From Rhodobacter ferrooxidans (lineage in GTDB: Bacteria; Pseudomonadota; Alphaproteobacteria; Rhodobacterales; Rhodobacteraceae), in NCBI RefSeq assembly GCF_000176015.1, contig NZ_ACYY01000002.1, forward strand, positions 210,439 through 274,438: 64,000 nucleotides of DNA, in the 5' to 3' direction. Positions 34,444 through 42,732 of the stretch are shown here, piece by piece. Position numbers and translations under genes: made by a program. Below the pieces are notes generated by a model. That model searched no databases. It was not told the origin of the DNA and saw only the letters and a program-made list of their open reading frames with translations. How positions within the stretch are numbered: position 1 is the stretch's first letter; the number at the start of each line of letters is the position of its first letter.

Positions 34444-34793
34444 CGTCTACCCCCGAATCCCTAGGCCAATTAGGGAGAGGATGCAGGCGGAGTCTACGAC
34501 CAGCAAGAATAACCTGAATGGCCCATGCGCAGTTTGGGTGTCGTATCGTCGCACCGTCGAGAGCGTCTGACACCAGTGATCGACCTTCCGATCATGGGTG
34601 TCGGCCAGTAGGCATGACATTCTGCAGCCGAGCTCACGCCCTTGGTGGCGATGGCACAACTCCGCAGCAGGTTCTTTTGCCAATTCTGGTGGCGAGCCAC
34701 ACTGGCGGCCTTGATGCCCCGTTGAACACCCCGTTCAACCCCTCTACAAGCTCGGCCGTGGCCGAAAAGTAGTTCAACGACGATACATTTCGC
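34444..34793. other. Right-end region with partial repeat copies
   Basis: Around 34688-34704 the sequence GGTGGCGAGCCACAC repeats the outer end of the terminal repeat, followed on the minus strand by an AATTGGCA close to the sub-repeat. GTTGAAC at 34721-34727 and its complement at 34733-34739 form a small hairpin. Small open frames here match nothing I know. It probably includes the promoter of the NA37 gene and a degraded insertion-sequence end. Confidence 0.45.
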
Positions 34794-34843
34794 TTGCTGC
34801 CAACTCGGTTGTCAAAGTGTGCCAACTCGGGTGGCGAGCCACA
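34794..34843. repeat. 50-bp terminal inverted repeat, right copy
   Basis: Exact inverted copy of 27997-28046. It starts TTGCTGCCAACTCGG and ends GGCGAGCCACA. Outside the 50 bp the two ends diverge. Confidence 0.88.
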
Positions 34844-35012
34844 CACGCGCCAAACTTACCCACAGAAGATTTCTGCAGAAATCACTTTACAGGGTTCCGC
34901 TTTGGTCACACCATATCTAGTATAGGTGCAGTTCGGCAAACGCTGTGCCTTGCCAGACACCCAGCTTCTAGTGGGTCGTTTCCCGCCAGAGGCTTAATAG
35001 TGAGGCCGGGCG

Positions 35013-35516
35013 ATGTCGCTTTCCGAAGAATACCTGTCAGGCGATGACCTGCACCCGATCGACATGGTGGAATCGCTGGCCGCCGACCATGATTGGGAGT
35101 TTGACCGCGTCACCCCCGACCAGATCGCCATGGCGGTGGAAGGCCAGTGGCGCACCTATGCGCTGACGCTCGCGTGGTCGGCGCAGGACGAAACCCTGCG
35201 GCTGATCTGCACCTTCGAGATGGAGCCGCCGCTGCACCGCATGGGCGAGCTTTACGATGTGCTGAACCGCTGCAACGACATGGTCTGGACCGGCTGCTTC
35301 ACCTATTGGACCGAGCAAAAGCTGATGGTCTGGCGCTATGGGCTGACGCTGGCGGGCGGGCAGATGGCCAATATCGAACAGATCGACACGCTGATCTCCG
35401 ATGCTGTGCTGGCGTCGGAGCGGTTCTATCCGGCGTTCCAACTGGTGTCCTGGGCCGAGAAAACCCCCGCCGACGCAATGAAGGTGGCGATTGCCGAGGC
35501 TTACGGCCGGGCCTGA
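35013..35516 (+). CDS. YbjN domain-containing protein
   Basis: The 167-residue product begins MSLSEEYLSGDDLHPIDMVESLAADHDWEF. It contains the YbjN fold elements: a sensory EGQWRTYALTLAW strand region, LICTFEMEPP, LYDVLNRCNDMVWTGCF and YGLTLAGGQM. The family is cytoplasmic, chaperone-like in shape (type III chaperone fold), and of uncertain function. It begins the core-chromosome segment to the right of the island and lies 63 bp before proC in the same direction, so the two may be co-transcribed. The ATG at 35013 follows GGCCGGGCG. Confidence 0.85.
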   Translation: MSLSEEYLSGDDLHPIDMVESLAADHDWEFDRVTPDQIAMAVEGQWRTYALTLAWSAQDETLRLICTFEMEPPLHRMGELYDVLNRCNDMVWTGCFTYWTEQKLMVWRYGLTLAGGQMANIEQIDTLISDAVLASERFYPAFQLVSWAEKTPADAMKVAIAEAYGRA

Positions 35517-35579
35517 CGCGCCCTTGCGGCAGATGCGGCACCCGCCTAACCTTGTCGCGAACAAGCGCGGGGATTGCGG

Positions 35580-36392
35580 ATGAATTTCGACAAGGTGGGC
35601 CGTCAGGGGCTGGTGCTGCTGGGTTGCGGCAAGATGGGTTCTGCGATGCTGGCGGGCTGGTTGCGGCAGGGGTTGCCCGCAGCCTCGGTCTGGGTGCAGG
35701 AGCCGCATCCGAGCGCGTGGTTGCGCGGCACCGGCGTGCATCTGAACGCAGGCCTCCCCGAAGCGCCGGCCATCGTGCTGGTGGCGGTGAAGCCGCAGAT
35801 GATGGCCGAGGCTTTGCCCTCGCTGGCGGCCTTGGGCGGTGGGGCGACGCTGTTCCTGTCGGTCGCGGCGGGCACCACAATTGCCTATTATGAAAAGGTG
35901 CTTGGGGTGGGGACACCGATCATCCGCGCCATGCCCAACACCCCGGCGGCAGTAACGCGTGGCATCACCGCGATCTGCGGCAATGCGGTGGCGACCGAAG
36001 GCGACATGGCACTGGCCGAGGCGTTGCTTTCGGCGGTGGGCAAGGTGGTGCGGCTGGACGGCGAGCATCAGATGGATGCGGTGACGGCGGTATCCGGCTC
36101 TGGCCCCGCCTATGTGTTCCACCTGATCGAGGCGATGGCGGCCGCGGGCGAGGCGCAGGGCCTGCCTGCAGCGCTGGCGGCGCAACTGGCGCTGGAAACC
36201 GTGGCGGGGGCAGGCGAGCTGGCGCGGCTGGGGCCGGAAGACCCGACGCAGTTGCGCATCAACGTCACCTCGCCCGGCGGCACCACGGCGGCGGCCTTGG
36301 CGGTGCTGATGGACGCCGAGACCGGCTTTCCGCCCTTGCTGCGGCGGGCAGTGAAGGCGGCGGCGGATCGCGGGCGGGAGCTGGGCAAGTGA
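35580..36392 (+). CDS. proC: Pyrroline-5-carboxylate reductase
   Basis: The 270-residue enzyme reduces 1-pyrroline-5-carboxylate to proline with NAD(P)H. Visible family features are the N-terminal Rossmann motif LLGCGKMGSAMLAGW, VLVAVKPQ, IIRAMPNTPAAV, the signature AVSGSGPAYVFHLIEAMA and the C-terminal VTSPGGTT. The ATG at 35580 has GGGGA upstream; a TTG at 35574 is possible. Its stop overlaps the GTG start of csaA by 4 nt (GTGA), so proC, csaA and the dehydrogenase form a tightly coupled operon. Confidence 0.95.
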   Translation: MNFDKVGRQGLVLLGCGKMGSAMLAGWLRQGLPAASVWVQEPHPSAWLRGTGVHLNAGLPEAPAIVLVAVKPQMMAEALPSLAALGGGATLFLSVAAGTTIAYYEKVLGVGTPIIRAMPNTPAAVTRGITAICGNAVATEGDMALAEALLSAVGKVVRLDGEHQMDAVTAVSGSGPAYVFHLIEAMAAAGEAQGLPAALAAQLALETVAGAGELARLGPEDPTQLRINVTSPGGTTAAALAVLMDAETGFPPLLRRAVKAAADRGRELGK

Positions 36393-36721
36393 TCACTTAC
36401 GCCGATTTCGAGAAGGTCGATATTCGCGTGGGCCGGATCACCAGGGCCGAGCCCTACCCGGAGGCGCGCAAGCCCGCCTACAAGCTGTGGCTCGATTTCG
36501 GGCCGGAGATCGGCGAGAAACGTTCGTCGGCGCAGATCACCGTGCACTATGCGCCCGAGGAATTGATCGGGCGGCAGGTGCTGGCGGTGGTGAACTTTCC
36601 GCCCCGGCAGATCGGCAAGGTCATGTCGGAAGTGCTGGTGCTGGGCCTGCCGGATGCAGCGGGCGAGGTGGTGCTGATCGGCCCCGGCCATGACGTGCCC
36701 TTGGGGGGGAAACTGTTTTGA
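36389..36721 (+). CDS. csaA: tRNA-binding domain protein CsaA
   Basis: The 110-residue protein is a single EMAP-II/OB-fold tRNA-binding domain. It follows Bacillus subtilis CsaA closely: DFEKVDIRVGRI, PEARKPAYKLWLDFG, SSAQIT and VVNFPPRQIGKVMSEVLVLG. The family binds tRNA and has been described as a chaperone-like protein. It starts with GTG overlapping the proC stop and its own stop overlaps the TTG start of the next gene, so translation is coupled throughout. No odd features. Confidence 0.92.
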   Translation: MITYADFEKVDIRVGRITRAEPYPEARKPAYKLWLDFGPEIGEKRSSAQITVHYAPEELIGRQVLAVVNFPPRQIGKVMSEVLVLGLPDAAGEVVLIGPGHDVPLGGKLF

Positions 36722-37671
36722 AACCGGCGCTTCTGATCACCCGGCGCTTGCCGGACGAGGTGATGGAGGCGGCAGAGGCGGCCTTTGAGGTCACCCTGCG
36801 CGACGAAACAGCACCGCTGGATGCCGAGGAGTTGCGCGACGCTTTGCGCGATTTCGATGCGGTGCTGCCGACGCTTGGCGATCGCTTTGATGCCGCGGTT
36901 TTTGCCGATGTGCCGCAGCCCCGCGCCCGGATTCTGGCGAATTTCGGGGTGGGCTACAACCATATCGACGCCGAAGCCGCGCGGGCGGCCGGCGTGGTGG
37001 TATCGAACACGCCCGGTGCCGTCACCGACGCCACCGCCGATATCGCGCTGACGCTGATCCTGATGACGGCGCGGCGGGCGGGCGAGGGCGAGCGGTTGCT
37101 GCGTGCGGGCAGGTGGCAAGGCTGGGGGCCGGTGCAGATGCTGGGCGCCCATGTCACCGGCAAGACGGTGGGCATCATCGGCATGGGCCGGATTGGCAAG
37201 GCAATCGCCCGGCGCTGTCATTTCGGCTTTGGCATGACGGTGGTGTTCCACAACCGCTCGGCGCTGGCCGATGTGGGGGTTCCGGCGACGCAGGTCGGCC
37301 TGGCGCAGGCGATGGCGGCGGATTTCGTGGTGGTGGCGGTGCCCGGGGGGGCGGCCACGCATCATCTGATCGGCATCAATGAATTCGCGGCGATGCAGTC
37401 CTCGGGGATTTTCATCAACATCTCGCGCGGCGATGTGGTGGATGAAGGCGCCTTGGTGGCGACCTTGCAGGCCGGATTGATCGCCGGGGCGGGGCTGGAT
37501 GTCTATGAGTTCGAGCCGAAGGTGCCTGCGGCCCTGATTGCGCTGGAAAACGTGACGCTGCTGCCGCATCTGGGCACCGCGGCGCTGGAGGTGCGCACGG
37601 CCATGGGGCTGATGGCGGTGGCCAATCTGGTGGCTTTGTTTGACGGCGCCGAGGTGCCGAACCGGGTTTGA
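36718..37671 (+). CDS. D-2-hydroxyacid dehydrogenase (glyoxylate reductase-like)
   Basis: The 317-residue NAD(P)-dependent enzyme has the family layout: a substrate-binding N-terminus with NFGVGYNHID, the nucleotide motif VGIIGMGRIGKAIA and the catalytic Arg in FINISRGDVVDE. The Glu lies in GLDVYEFEP and the His in LLPHLGTA. It probably reduces glyoxylate or hydroxypyruvate; the exact 2-oxoacid is not readable. Start is a TTG (TTGAAACCG) overlapping the csaA stop by 4 nt, unusual but clearly supported by the N-terminal sequence. A palindromic repeat element follows the gene. Confidence 0.9.
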   Translation: MKPALLITRRLPDEVMEAAEAAFEVTLRDETAPLDAEELRDALRDFDAVLPTLGDRFDAAVFADVPQPRARILANFGVGYNHIDAEAARAAGVVVSNTPGAVTDATADIALTLILMTARRAGEGERLLRAGRWQGWGPVQMLGAHVTGKTVGIIGMGRIGKAIARRCHFGFGMTVVFHNRSALADVGVPATQVGLAQAMAADFVVVAVPGGAATHHLIGINEFAAMQSSGIFINISRGDVVDEGALVATLQAGLIAGAGLDVYEFEPKVPAALIALENVTLLPHLGTAALEVRTAMGLMAVANLVALFDGAEVPNRV

Positions 37672-37693
37672 GGCTGAACGGTCGGAGCCTGCG

Positions 37694-37759
37694 GCGGGGG
37701 TGAAGGCCGTCTCGGAAACGCTCCAGTGGAGCGTTTCAGGCCTGAACGCGCGGAGCGCC
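37694..37759. repeat. Intergenic palindromic repeat, copy 2 (REP-like)
   Basis: Inverted relative of the element at 198-263. Its core 37715-37737 is a perfect palindrome with arms GAAACGCTCCA and complement. The stem differs from copy 1 by a G to C change matched by its partner. It lies just after the dehydrogenase gene. Confidence 0.75.
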
Positions 37760-37914
37760 GGTTTCCAGAGAAGAAGCCGAAAGTTTGAATCAAATTAACC
37801 CGAAGTGTCCAAAGCGCGCCTGAATCCGGCCGCTTGGGTGGCTCGGTTTCCCGGCTTTCTGACGCGTGGGCGCGGCTAAATCTGCTGTGGGGCAGGGGTT
37901 GCGAAGTGGGACAG

Positions 37915-38484
37915 ATGATGGGTGGAATATTGGCGGGCACCTATGTGGCCACGCCGAACGGCTGGCGGGCGGTGGAAACGCTACTGCCGGGCGATGTGGT
38001 TCTGACTTTTGAATCCGGGCCGCAGGCATTGGTGCGGGTGGAACGGTTGGCGCTGCCGGAGGTGGCCGAGATCGGGTTGCGGCTGGTCTGGCCGTTGAAG
38101 GTGCCGGTCGGGGCGATGGAGAACCGTCAGGGCATCGTGCTGTTACCCGAACAGCGGGTGCTGATCGAAAGCGATGCCGCCGAAGAGCTTTATGGCCAGC
38201 CCTTTGTGCTGGTGCCAGCGGCGGCGCTGATGGGGTTTCGCGGCATTGATCTGTGCCCGGTGGGCGCGCGCCCGGCCTTTTCGCTGCAGTTTGCAGCCGA
38301 TCAGATCATCTACGGCGGGCGCGGCATGCTGCTGCATTGCCCGTCGCCCGCCAGCAAGGTGACGGAATACCCGCTGCTGACAGCGGCGCAGGCGCGGACG
38401 CTGGTCGCTGGCATGATGGCCGAAGACCTGGGCCGCAGCCTGTATCAGACCGGTTACGGCGGCGGTCAGGCGGCGTTTACCTGA
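37915..38484 (+). CDS. Hint domain-containing protein
   Basis: About 189 residues with a Hint (hedgehog/intein-type) N-terminal block: GILAGTYVATPNGWRAVETLLPGD, then VVLTFESGPQALVRVERLA, and later LLPEQRVLIES. It matches the stand-alone Hint proteins common in Rhodobacteraceae. In that group the Hint fold is often attached to calcium-binding or RTX-type proteins; here it stands alone with a C-terminal ~60-residue tail. No Cys is seen at the usual first position (Ala-Gly-Thr instead), so autoproteolysis is uncertain. ATG 37915 is used; the frame extends upstream to 37834. Its 3' end overlaps convergent fadJ by 19 bp. Confidence 0.82.
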   Translation: MMGGILAGTYVATPNGWRAVETLLPGDVVLTFESGPQALVRVERLALPEVAEIGLRLVWPLKVPVGAMENRQGIVLLPEQRVLIESDAAEELYGQPFVLVPAAALMGFRGIDLCPVGARPAFSLQFAADQIIYGGRGMLLHCPSPASKVTEYPLLTAAQARTLVAGMMAEDLGRSLYQTGYGGGQAAFT

Positions 38485-40655
38485 GGCGCGAAGCGGCTGT
38501 AGAACTGCTGGTTGCCGGCCGCCATCTCGCGCAGCAGGGTGGGGGCGGCGAAGCGCGGGCCGTGGGCGGCGGCAAGGGCGTCGCAAATCTCCACCGCACG
38601 CGGCGTGCCGATCATGTCGAGCCAGGAGAACGGCCCGCCTGACCACGGCGCAAAGCCCCAGCCGAGGATAGCCCCCACGTCGCCTTCACGGATGTCGGTC
38701 AGCACGCCGTCTTCCAGCGCCCGCACCGCCTCCAGCACCTGCGCGAACAGCAGGCGGTGTTGCACCTCGGTCAGGTCGGGTTGGCTGGCAGCGACGGGAT
38801 GGGCGGTGGCAAGCCCCGGCCACAGCCCCTCGCGCTTGCCCTGCGCGTCATAGGCGTAGAACCCGGCATTGGCCTTCTTGCCCAGCCGCCCGGCGTCGGC
38901 CATGGCGAACAGCACCGTATCCACCGCGCCATCGGGATAGGCATCGCCCATCGCGGCCCTGGTGGCCTTGGCGATCTTGACCCCCAGATCAATCGAGGTT
39001 TCATCGACCAGTTGCAGTGGCCCCAGCGGCATGCCCACCAGCTTGGCCGCGTTTTCCACCAGCGCCGGTTCCACCCCTTCGGCCACCATGCGGATGCCCT
39101 CGTTGATGTAGGGGATGATGCAGCGGTTGGCGAAGAAGAACCGCGCGTCGTTGACCACGATCGGGGTCTTGCGGATTTGCCGGACGAAATCCAGCGCCTT
39201 GGCGACGGCGGTCGGGCCGGTCTGCTTGCCACGGATGATCTCGACCAGGTTCATCTTGTCCACGGGCGAGAAGAAATGGATGCCGATGAAGGCCTCGGGG
39301 CGGGTGCTGGCGCGGGCCAGGCCAGTGATCGGCAGGGTCGAGGTGTTGGTGGCAAGGATGCAACCGGGGCCAGTGGCGGCTTCGACTTTCGCCGTGACCT
39401 CGGCCTTCACTTTCGGGTCTTCGAACACCGCCTCGACGACCAGATCGCACCCGGCAAGGGCGGCATAATCGGTGGTGGCACTGATGCGGGCCAGCACTTC
39501 GGCCTTCTTTTCCGGCGTCACCTTGCGCCGCGCGATGCCCTTGTCCAGCAGGCTTTCGGCATGGGCGCGGCCACGGTCGGCGGCCTCTTGCGTGGCGTCG
39601 ATCAGCACCACCTGAATGCCCGCATTGGCGCTGACATAGGCGATGCCGGCACCCATCATGCCCGCGCCGATCACCCCCAGTTTCTGCACGCTCTGGTCAG
39701 TCAAGGCAGGCCGGTTGGCGCCCTTCTCCAGCGCCTCCTTGTTGATGAACAGGCTGCGGATCATCGCGGTGGAGGAGGGGTTCATCAGCACATGGGTGAA
39801 CCAGCGCGCCTCGATCTTCAGGGCGGTATCGAACGGCACCAAAGCGCCTTCATAGACCGCCGACAGCAGCGCCTTCGCCGCAGGGTAAACCCCCATGGTC
39901 TTGCCCAGCACCATGGCGCTGGCACCGACAAAGGTCATGAAGCCCGCCGGATGGTAAGGCGCGCCGCCCGGCATCTTGTAGCCCTTGGCGTCCCAGGGCT
40001 TGACCAGATCGGCGTCGGTCGCCGCCAGCAGCCATTCCTTCGCCCGGGCAAGCAGCGCATCGGGGGCCACCACCTCGTCGATCAACCCGCCCGCCTTGGC
40101 GGATTTCGGGTCGGACAGCTTGCCTTCAAGCAGGTAGGGCGCGGCCATCATTGCCCCCATCTTGCGCGCAAGGCGCGTGGTGCCACCGGCACCGGGGAAG
40201 ATGCCGACCATGATCTCGGGCAGGCCGATCTTCGCCTTCGGGTTGTCGGCGGCAAAGATGCGGTGGCAGGCGAGGGGAAGCTCCAGCCCGATCCCCAACG
40301 CGGTGCCGGGCAGGGCGGCGGCAATCGGCTTGCCGCCCTTCAGGGTTTTCGGGTCCATGCCGGCACGCTCGATCTTGCGCAGCACGGCGTGCATCGCCAT
40401 CACCCCGTCAAAGATCGCCTGAGCGCCGCCGGCCCGCATCTCGGCGATGACGTTCAGATCCATGCCGCCGGCGAAATCCTTCTTGCCCGAGGTGATCAGG
40501 ATGCCCTTCACCCCCGGATCGGCCAAGGCCGCATCCATCGCTGCATCCAGTTCGGCAAAGCCTGCCAGCGACATCACGTTCATCGACTTGGCCGGAACGT
40601 CCCAGGTGATGGTGGCGATGCCGTCGGCGTCGGTGGTCATGGTGAAATCGGTCAT
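38466..40655 (-). CDS. fadJ: 3-hydroxyacyl-CoA dehydrogenase/enoyl-CoA hydratase (FadJ-type)
   Basis: The 729-residue bifunctional beta-oxidation enzyme has an N-terminal enoyl-CoA hydratase domain (about 1-190) with the acidic residues in GIGLELPLACH and GLPEIMVGIFPGAGGT. The C-terminal half begins with an NAD-binding GVIGAGMMGAGIAY (about 328) and includes the dehydrogenase signature IGIHFFSPVDKMNLVEII, then a second 3HCDH C-terminal domain. It hydrates enoyl-CoA and oxidises the 3-hydroxyacyl-CoA. GGAGG lies 6 nt before ATG 40655, which overlaps the stop of the bicupin gene (ATGA). It pairs with the thiolase at 42733. Confidence 0.93.
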   Translation of the reverse strand: MTDFTMTTDADGIATITWDVPAKSMNVMSLAGFAELDAAMDAALADPGVKGILITSGKKDFAGGMDLNVIAEMRAGGAQAIFDGVMAMHAVLRKIERAGMDPKTLKGGKPIAAALPGTALGIGLELPLACHRIFAADNPKAKIGLPEIMVGIFPGAGGTTRLARKMGAMMAAPYLLEGKLSDPKSAKAGGLIDEVVAPDALLARAKEWLLAATDADLVKPWDAKGYKMPGGAPYHPAGFMTFVGASAMVLGKTMGVYPAAKALLSAVYEGALVPFDTALKIEARWFTHVLMNPSSTAMIRSLFINKEALEKGANRPALTDQSVQKLGVIGAGMMGAGIAYVSANAGIQVVLIDATQEAADRGRAHAESLLDKGIARRKVTPEKKAEVLARISATTDYAALAGCDLVVEAVFEDPKVKAEVTAKVEAATGPGCILATNTSTLPITGLARASTRPEAFIGIHFFSPVDKMNLVEIIRGKQTGPTAVAKALDFVRQIRKTPIVVNDARFFFANRCIIPYINEGIRMVAEGVEPALVENAAKLVGMPLGPLQLVDETSIDLGVKIAKATRAAMGDAYPDGAVDTVLFAMADAGRLGKKANAGFYAYDAQGKREGLWPGLATAHPVAASQPDLTEVQHRLLFAQVLEAVRALEDGVLTDIREGDVGAILGWGFAPWSGGPFSWLDMIGTPRAVEICDALAAAHGPRFAAPTLLREMAAGNQQFYSRFAPQVNAA

Positions 40656-41617
40656 GGAAGCCTCCTGTCGATCGGGGTGCCGTCGGCGCTTGTGTAGCGT
40701 CGGGCGGGGCCGGTCTTGTGGGTGATCAGGTCGTGGTCGGGGTAGTGGATGATGTCATCGGCAAGCCGGGTGCCGAGGGTCAGATACAGCGTCTCGCCCG
40801 GGCCATCATTGCGCAACTGGTGCGCGGTAGCCTGACCGGCAGGCCAGCAGACCATGTCGCCGGGGTTCAGCCGGGTTTCCTGATCCTCGATCAGCGTCGG
40901 ATGGCCCGACAGGATCAGCACCAGTTCATCCTCGGCTTCGTGCCAATGGCGGAACGACGACCGGCTGCCTGCAGGCAGACGCTCCAGATGCACGCCGAAT
41001 TGCGACAGCCCGCCGACATCGCCCAGAATGGCATGGCTATAGGGGCCAAGGCCGCCGCCCAGCACCGGGTGGGCATAGCTATCCTCCAGCACCCATTGCC
41101 GCGTGGCCGCCCGCAAGATGCGTGGCATCGGCCGGTCATAGGGCGTGCCCCAGACCGGCGGCAGGTTCAGAAGTTCCGGCGGCAGATCGCCTTGCCGTTC
41201 CACCCCGCCGTCGCCGTTGCAAACCGTCCAGCGTGTGGGGCCGTTCACCTGTCGCCAGCCGCTGTCGGGATAGTGGCAGACATCGCCCGCCACCCGGCTG
41301 CCGACGATCAGGTAACGGCAAGGGGCAGCACCGCGGTTGGTGACGTGATGCGCATTGGGGTCGCCGTGACGCCAGCAGGCGGCATCATCGGGCACCAGAT
41401 CATGGGCACCATCATCGTCGATCACCGTGGCGACACCTTCCAGAACGAAAAGAAACTCGTCCTCGGCCTCGTGCCAATGGCGTTTGGACGAATATGCCCC
41501 CGGTTGCAGCGTATCGACATAGGCACCGAACTGGGTCAGTCCGCCCGCCACCGAAAGGTGCAGCGTGTGGCAGCCGTTCTCGCCGCTGACCGGCGCGCGC
41601 AAGGGATCGACGATCAT
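40652..41617 (-). CDS. Bicupin (two-domain cupin) protein
   Basis: The 321-residue protein consists of two cupin domains (about 1-150 and 165-321) with the same internal block: GGLTQFGAYVDTLQPGAYSS, then HWHEAEDEFLFVLEG in the first copy and GGLSQFGVHLERLPAGSRSS, then HWHEAEDELVLILSG in the second. Each keeps His-Trp-His and a Glu for metal binding, and a second His (GDPNAHHVTN; GQATAHQLRN). It resembles the dioxygenase-type or sugar-binding cupins; substrate is unknown. ATG 41617 overlaps the stop of the single-cupin gene, and its stop overlaps fadJ, so three genes are coupled. Confidence 0.85.
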   Translation of the reverse strand: MIVDPLRAPVSGENGCHTLHLSVAGGLTQFGAYVDTLQPGAYSSKRHWHEAEDEFLFVLEGVATVIDDDGAHDLVPDDAACWRHGDPNAHHVTNRGAAPCRYLIVGSRVAGDVCHYPDSGWRQVNGPTRWTVCNGDGGVERQGDLPPELLNLPPVWGTPYDRPMPRILRAATRQWVLEDSYAHPVLGGGLGPYSHAILGDVGGLSQFGVHLERLPAGSRSSFRHWHEAEDELVLILSGHPTLIEDQETRLNPGDMVCWPAGQATAHQLRNDGPGETLYLTLGTRLADDIIHYPDHDLITHKTGPARRYTSADGTPIDRRLP

Positions 41618-42084
41618 CGCGGGCCGCTCCAGTCGCTGCCGTCCTTGTGCAGGAAGCGGGCCTTGCCGCCCGACATTTCGACCTGCATGTCGATATCGGA
41701 ATAGGTGGCCACCTCGTGCGCGGCCTTGCTGCCAATCACCAGAAACCGCGCCTCGGTATCGGTGCGGTTCAGGAAATGGTGGCCATCGGAGTTGCCCGCC
41801 GGAAAGGCCGCGCAATCGCCGGGGTGCATGTCGGTGGCGCCTGCGTCCTGCACCAGGGTGCAGATGCCTTGCGTGACCATGACAAATTCATCCTCGGCGG
41901 CGTGCCAGTGCCGCAAGGACGACATCGCACCCGGTTGCAGGATCACCAGATTGGCGCCGAATTGCGTGAGGCCTCCCGCCGCACCCAGCCGCAGGCTGCT
42001 GCGCCCGGCCATCTGGCTGGCATAGGGTTCGGGATAGATGCTGCCGGTCTTCAGCGGCACCTTTGTCAGGTCAAGCTTGGGCAT
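41614..42084 (-). CDS. Cupin domain protein
   Basis: A 156-residue single cupin that is a clear homologue of each half of the downstream bicupin: GGLTQFGANLVILQPGAMSS, then HWHAAEDEFVMVTQG, and a second block AFPAGNSDGHHFLN. Metal ligands (two His, Glu, His) are present. The gene overlaps the bicupin start by 4 nt. The duplicated arrangement (one plus two domains) suggests origin by tandem duplication. Role is unknown; association with fadJ suggests acyl-CoA or aromatic catabolism, which is inference from neighbours. Confidence 0.85.
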   Translation of the reverse strand: MPKLDLTKVPLKTGSIYPEPYASQMAGRSSLRLGAAGGLTQFGANLVILQPGAMSSLRHWHAAEDEFVMVTQGICTLVQDAGATDMHPGDCAAFPAGNSDGHHFLNRTDTEARFLVIGSKAAHEVATYSDIDMQVEMSGGKARFLHKDGSDWSGPR

Positions 42085-42114
42085 GGGCGGCCTCCGGTGC
42101 GGTGGCCTGCGAGG

Positions 42115-42540
42115 TCAGGCGCGGAAGGCCTGGGTCGGCTGCGCTGGCACCATTGCGGCGTCGAAGGATTTGAGCACCGACACCATCTCGACGCAGATGT
42201 GGTCGCGTCGGTCGCGGCAATGATAGACGAATTCCGAAACGCCGAACTCGGTGCCCGCGGCATCGAAATGCAGCCAACTGGTCCAGATGCGGAAGCGGCT
42301 GTGCCGCGGCAATTCCACCGCCTTGACCCGCGGCCGGATGGTCGCACTGTCCAGCCCGGCCAGCATCAGGCGATAGCCGCGCATGGACGCCACCAGCGCA
42401 TCCGGGGTGACGAACAGCATCATCTGCCCTTCGACCTCCATCGCCAGCGGAAAGTCGTAGATCCCGACGAATTGCCGGAAATTGCCCGCGTTGAAGGCGT
42501 GGGCATGCTGGTCCATCAAATCTCGCGCGCGTGCATACAT
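42115..42540 (-). CDS. SnoaL/NTF2-like hypothetical protein
   Basis: The 141-residue product begins MYARARDLMDQHAHAFNAGNFRQFVGIYDFPLAME, where the helix followed by IYDFPL is typical of NTF2-like SnoaL/polyketide-cyclase folds. Later ATIRPRVKAVELPRHSRFRIW and WLHFDAAGTEFG are compatible with the cone-shaped beta sheet. Catalytic residues cannot be assigned. ATG 42540 has no obvious ribosome site. It lies in the fatty-acid block between the thiolase and cupin genes. Confidence 0.7.
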   Translation of the reverse strand: MYARARDLMDQHAHAFNAGNFRQFVGIYDFPLAMEVEGQMMLFVTPDALVASMRGYRLMLAGLDSATIRPRVKAVELPRHSRFRIWTSWLHFDAAGTEFGVSEFVYHCRDRRDHICVEMVSVLKSFDAAMVPAQPTQAFRA

Positions 42541-42732
42541 CGGGGGCCGGGCCTGAGCGAAAATTCAAACAGCGAAGAATAACCCGGATGGGCCAAGTGA
42601 TGCGACCTTTAGCGCCCTTGTTTGCGCAAAATACGACAACCGGCGCGGGAATCAATGGGATTTTCATGCCGCTTGACGCGCATAAAGGAAAATCAGCGTC
42701 GATTCCGGTCGAAAACTTGCCCCGCCGCATGG

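Larger units (their letters stand above)
27997..34843. mobile_element. Accessory island bounded by 50-bp inverted repeats
   Basis: The 6.85-kb segment lies between exact inverted repeats and contains a TcmP/DUF5131 pair, decayed prophage genes, a D12 methylase and an NA37-membrane protein pair. The distal part (32-34.8 kb) is visibly less GC-rich and less codon-biased than the flanking core genes. No transposase or integrase gene was found inside. It is either a non-autonomous transposon-like unit or a region where two copies of one insertion sequence left their ends. No target-site duplication could be seen by eye. Confidence 0.65.

Noticed and set aside
34494..34700. Possible transposase fragment near the right repeat
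   Set aside because: The short minus-strand frame has no DDE, helix-turn-helix or P-loop motif; kept only as part of a degraded end.
38757..40697. 646-codon + strand frame opposite fadJ
   Set aside because: His/Gly/Arg-rich shadow of the FadJ coding sequence.
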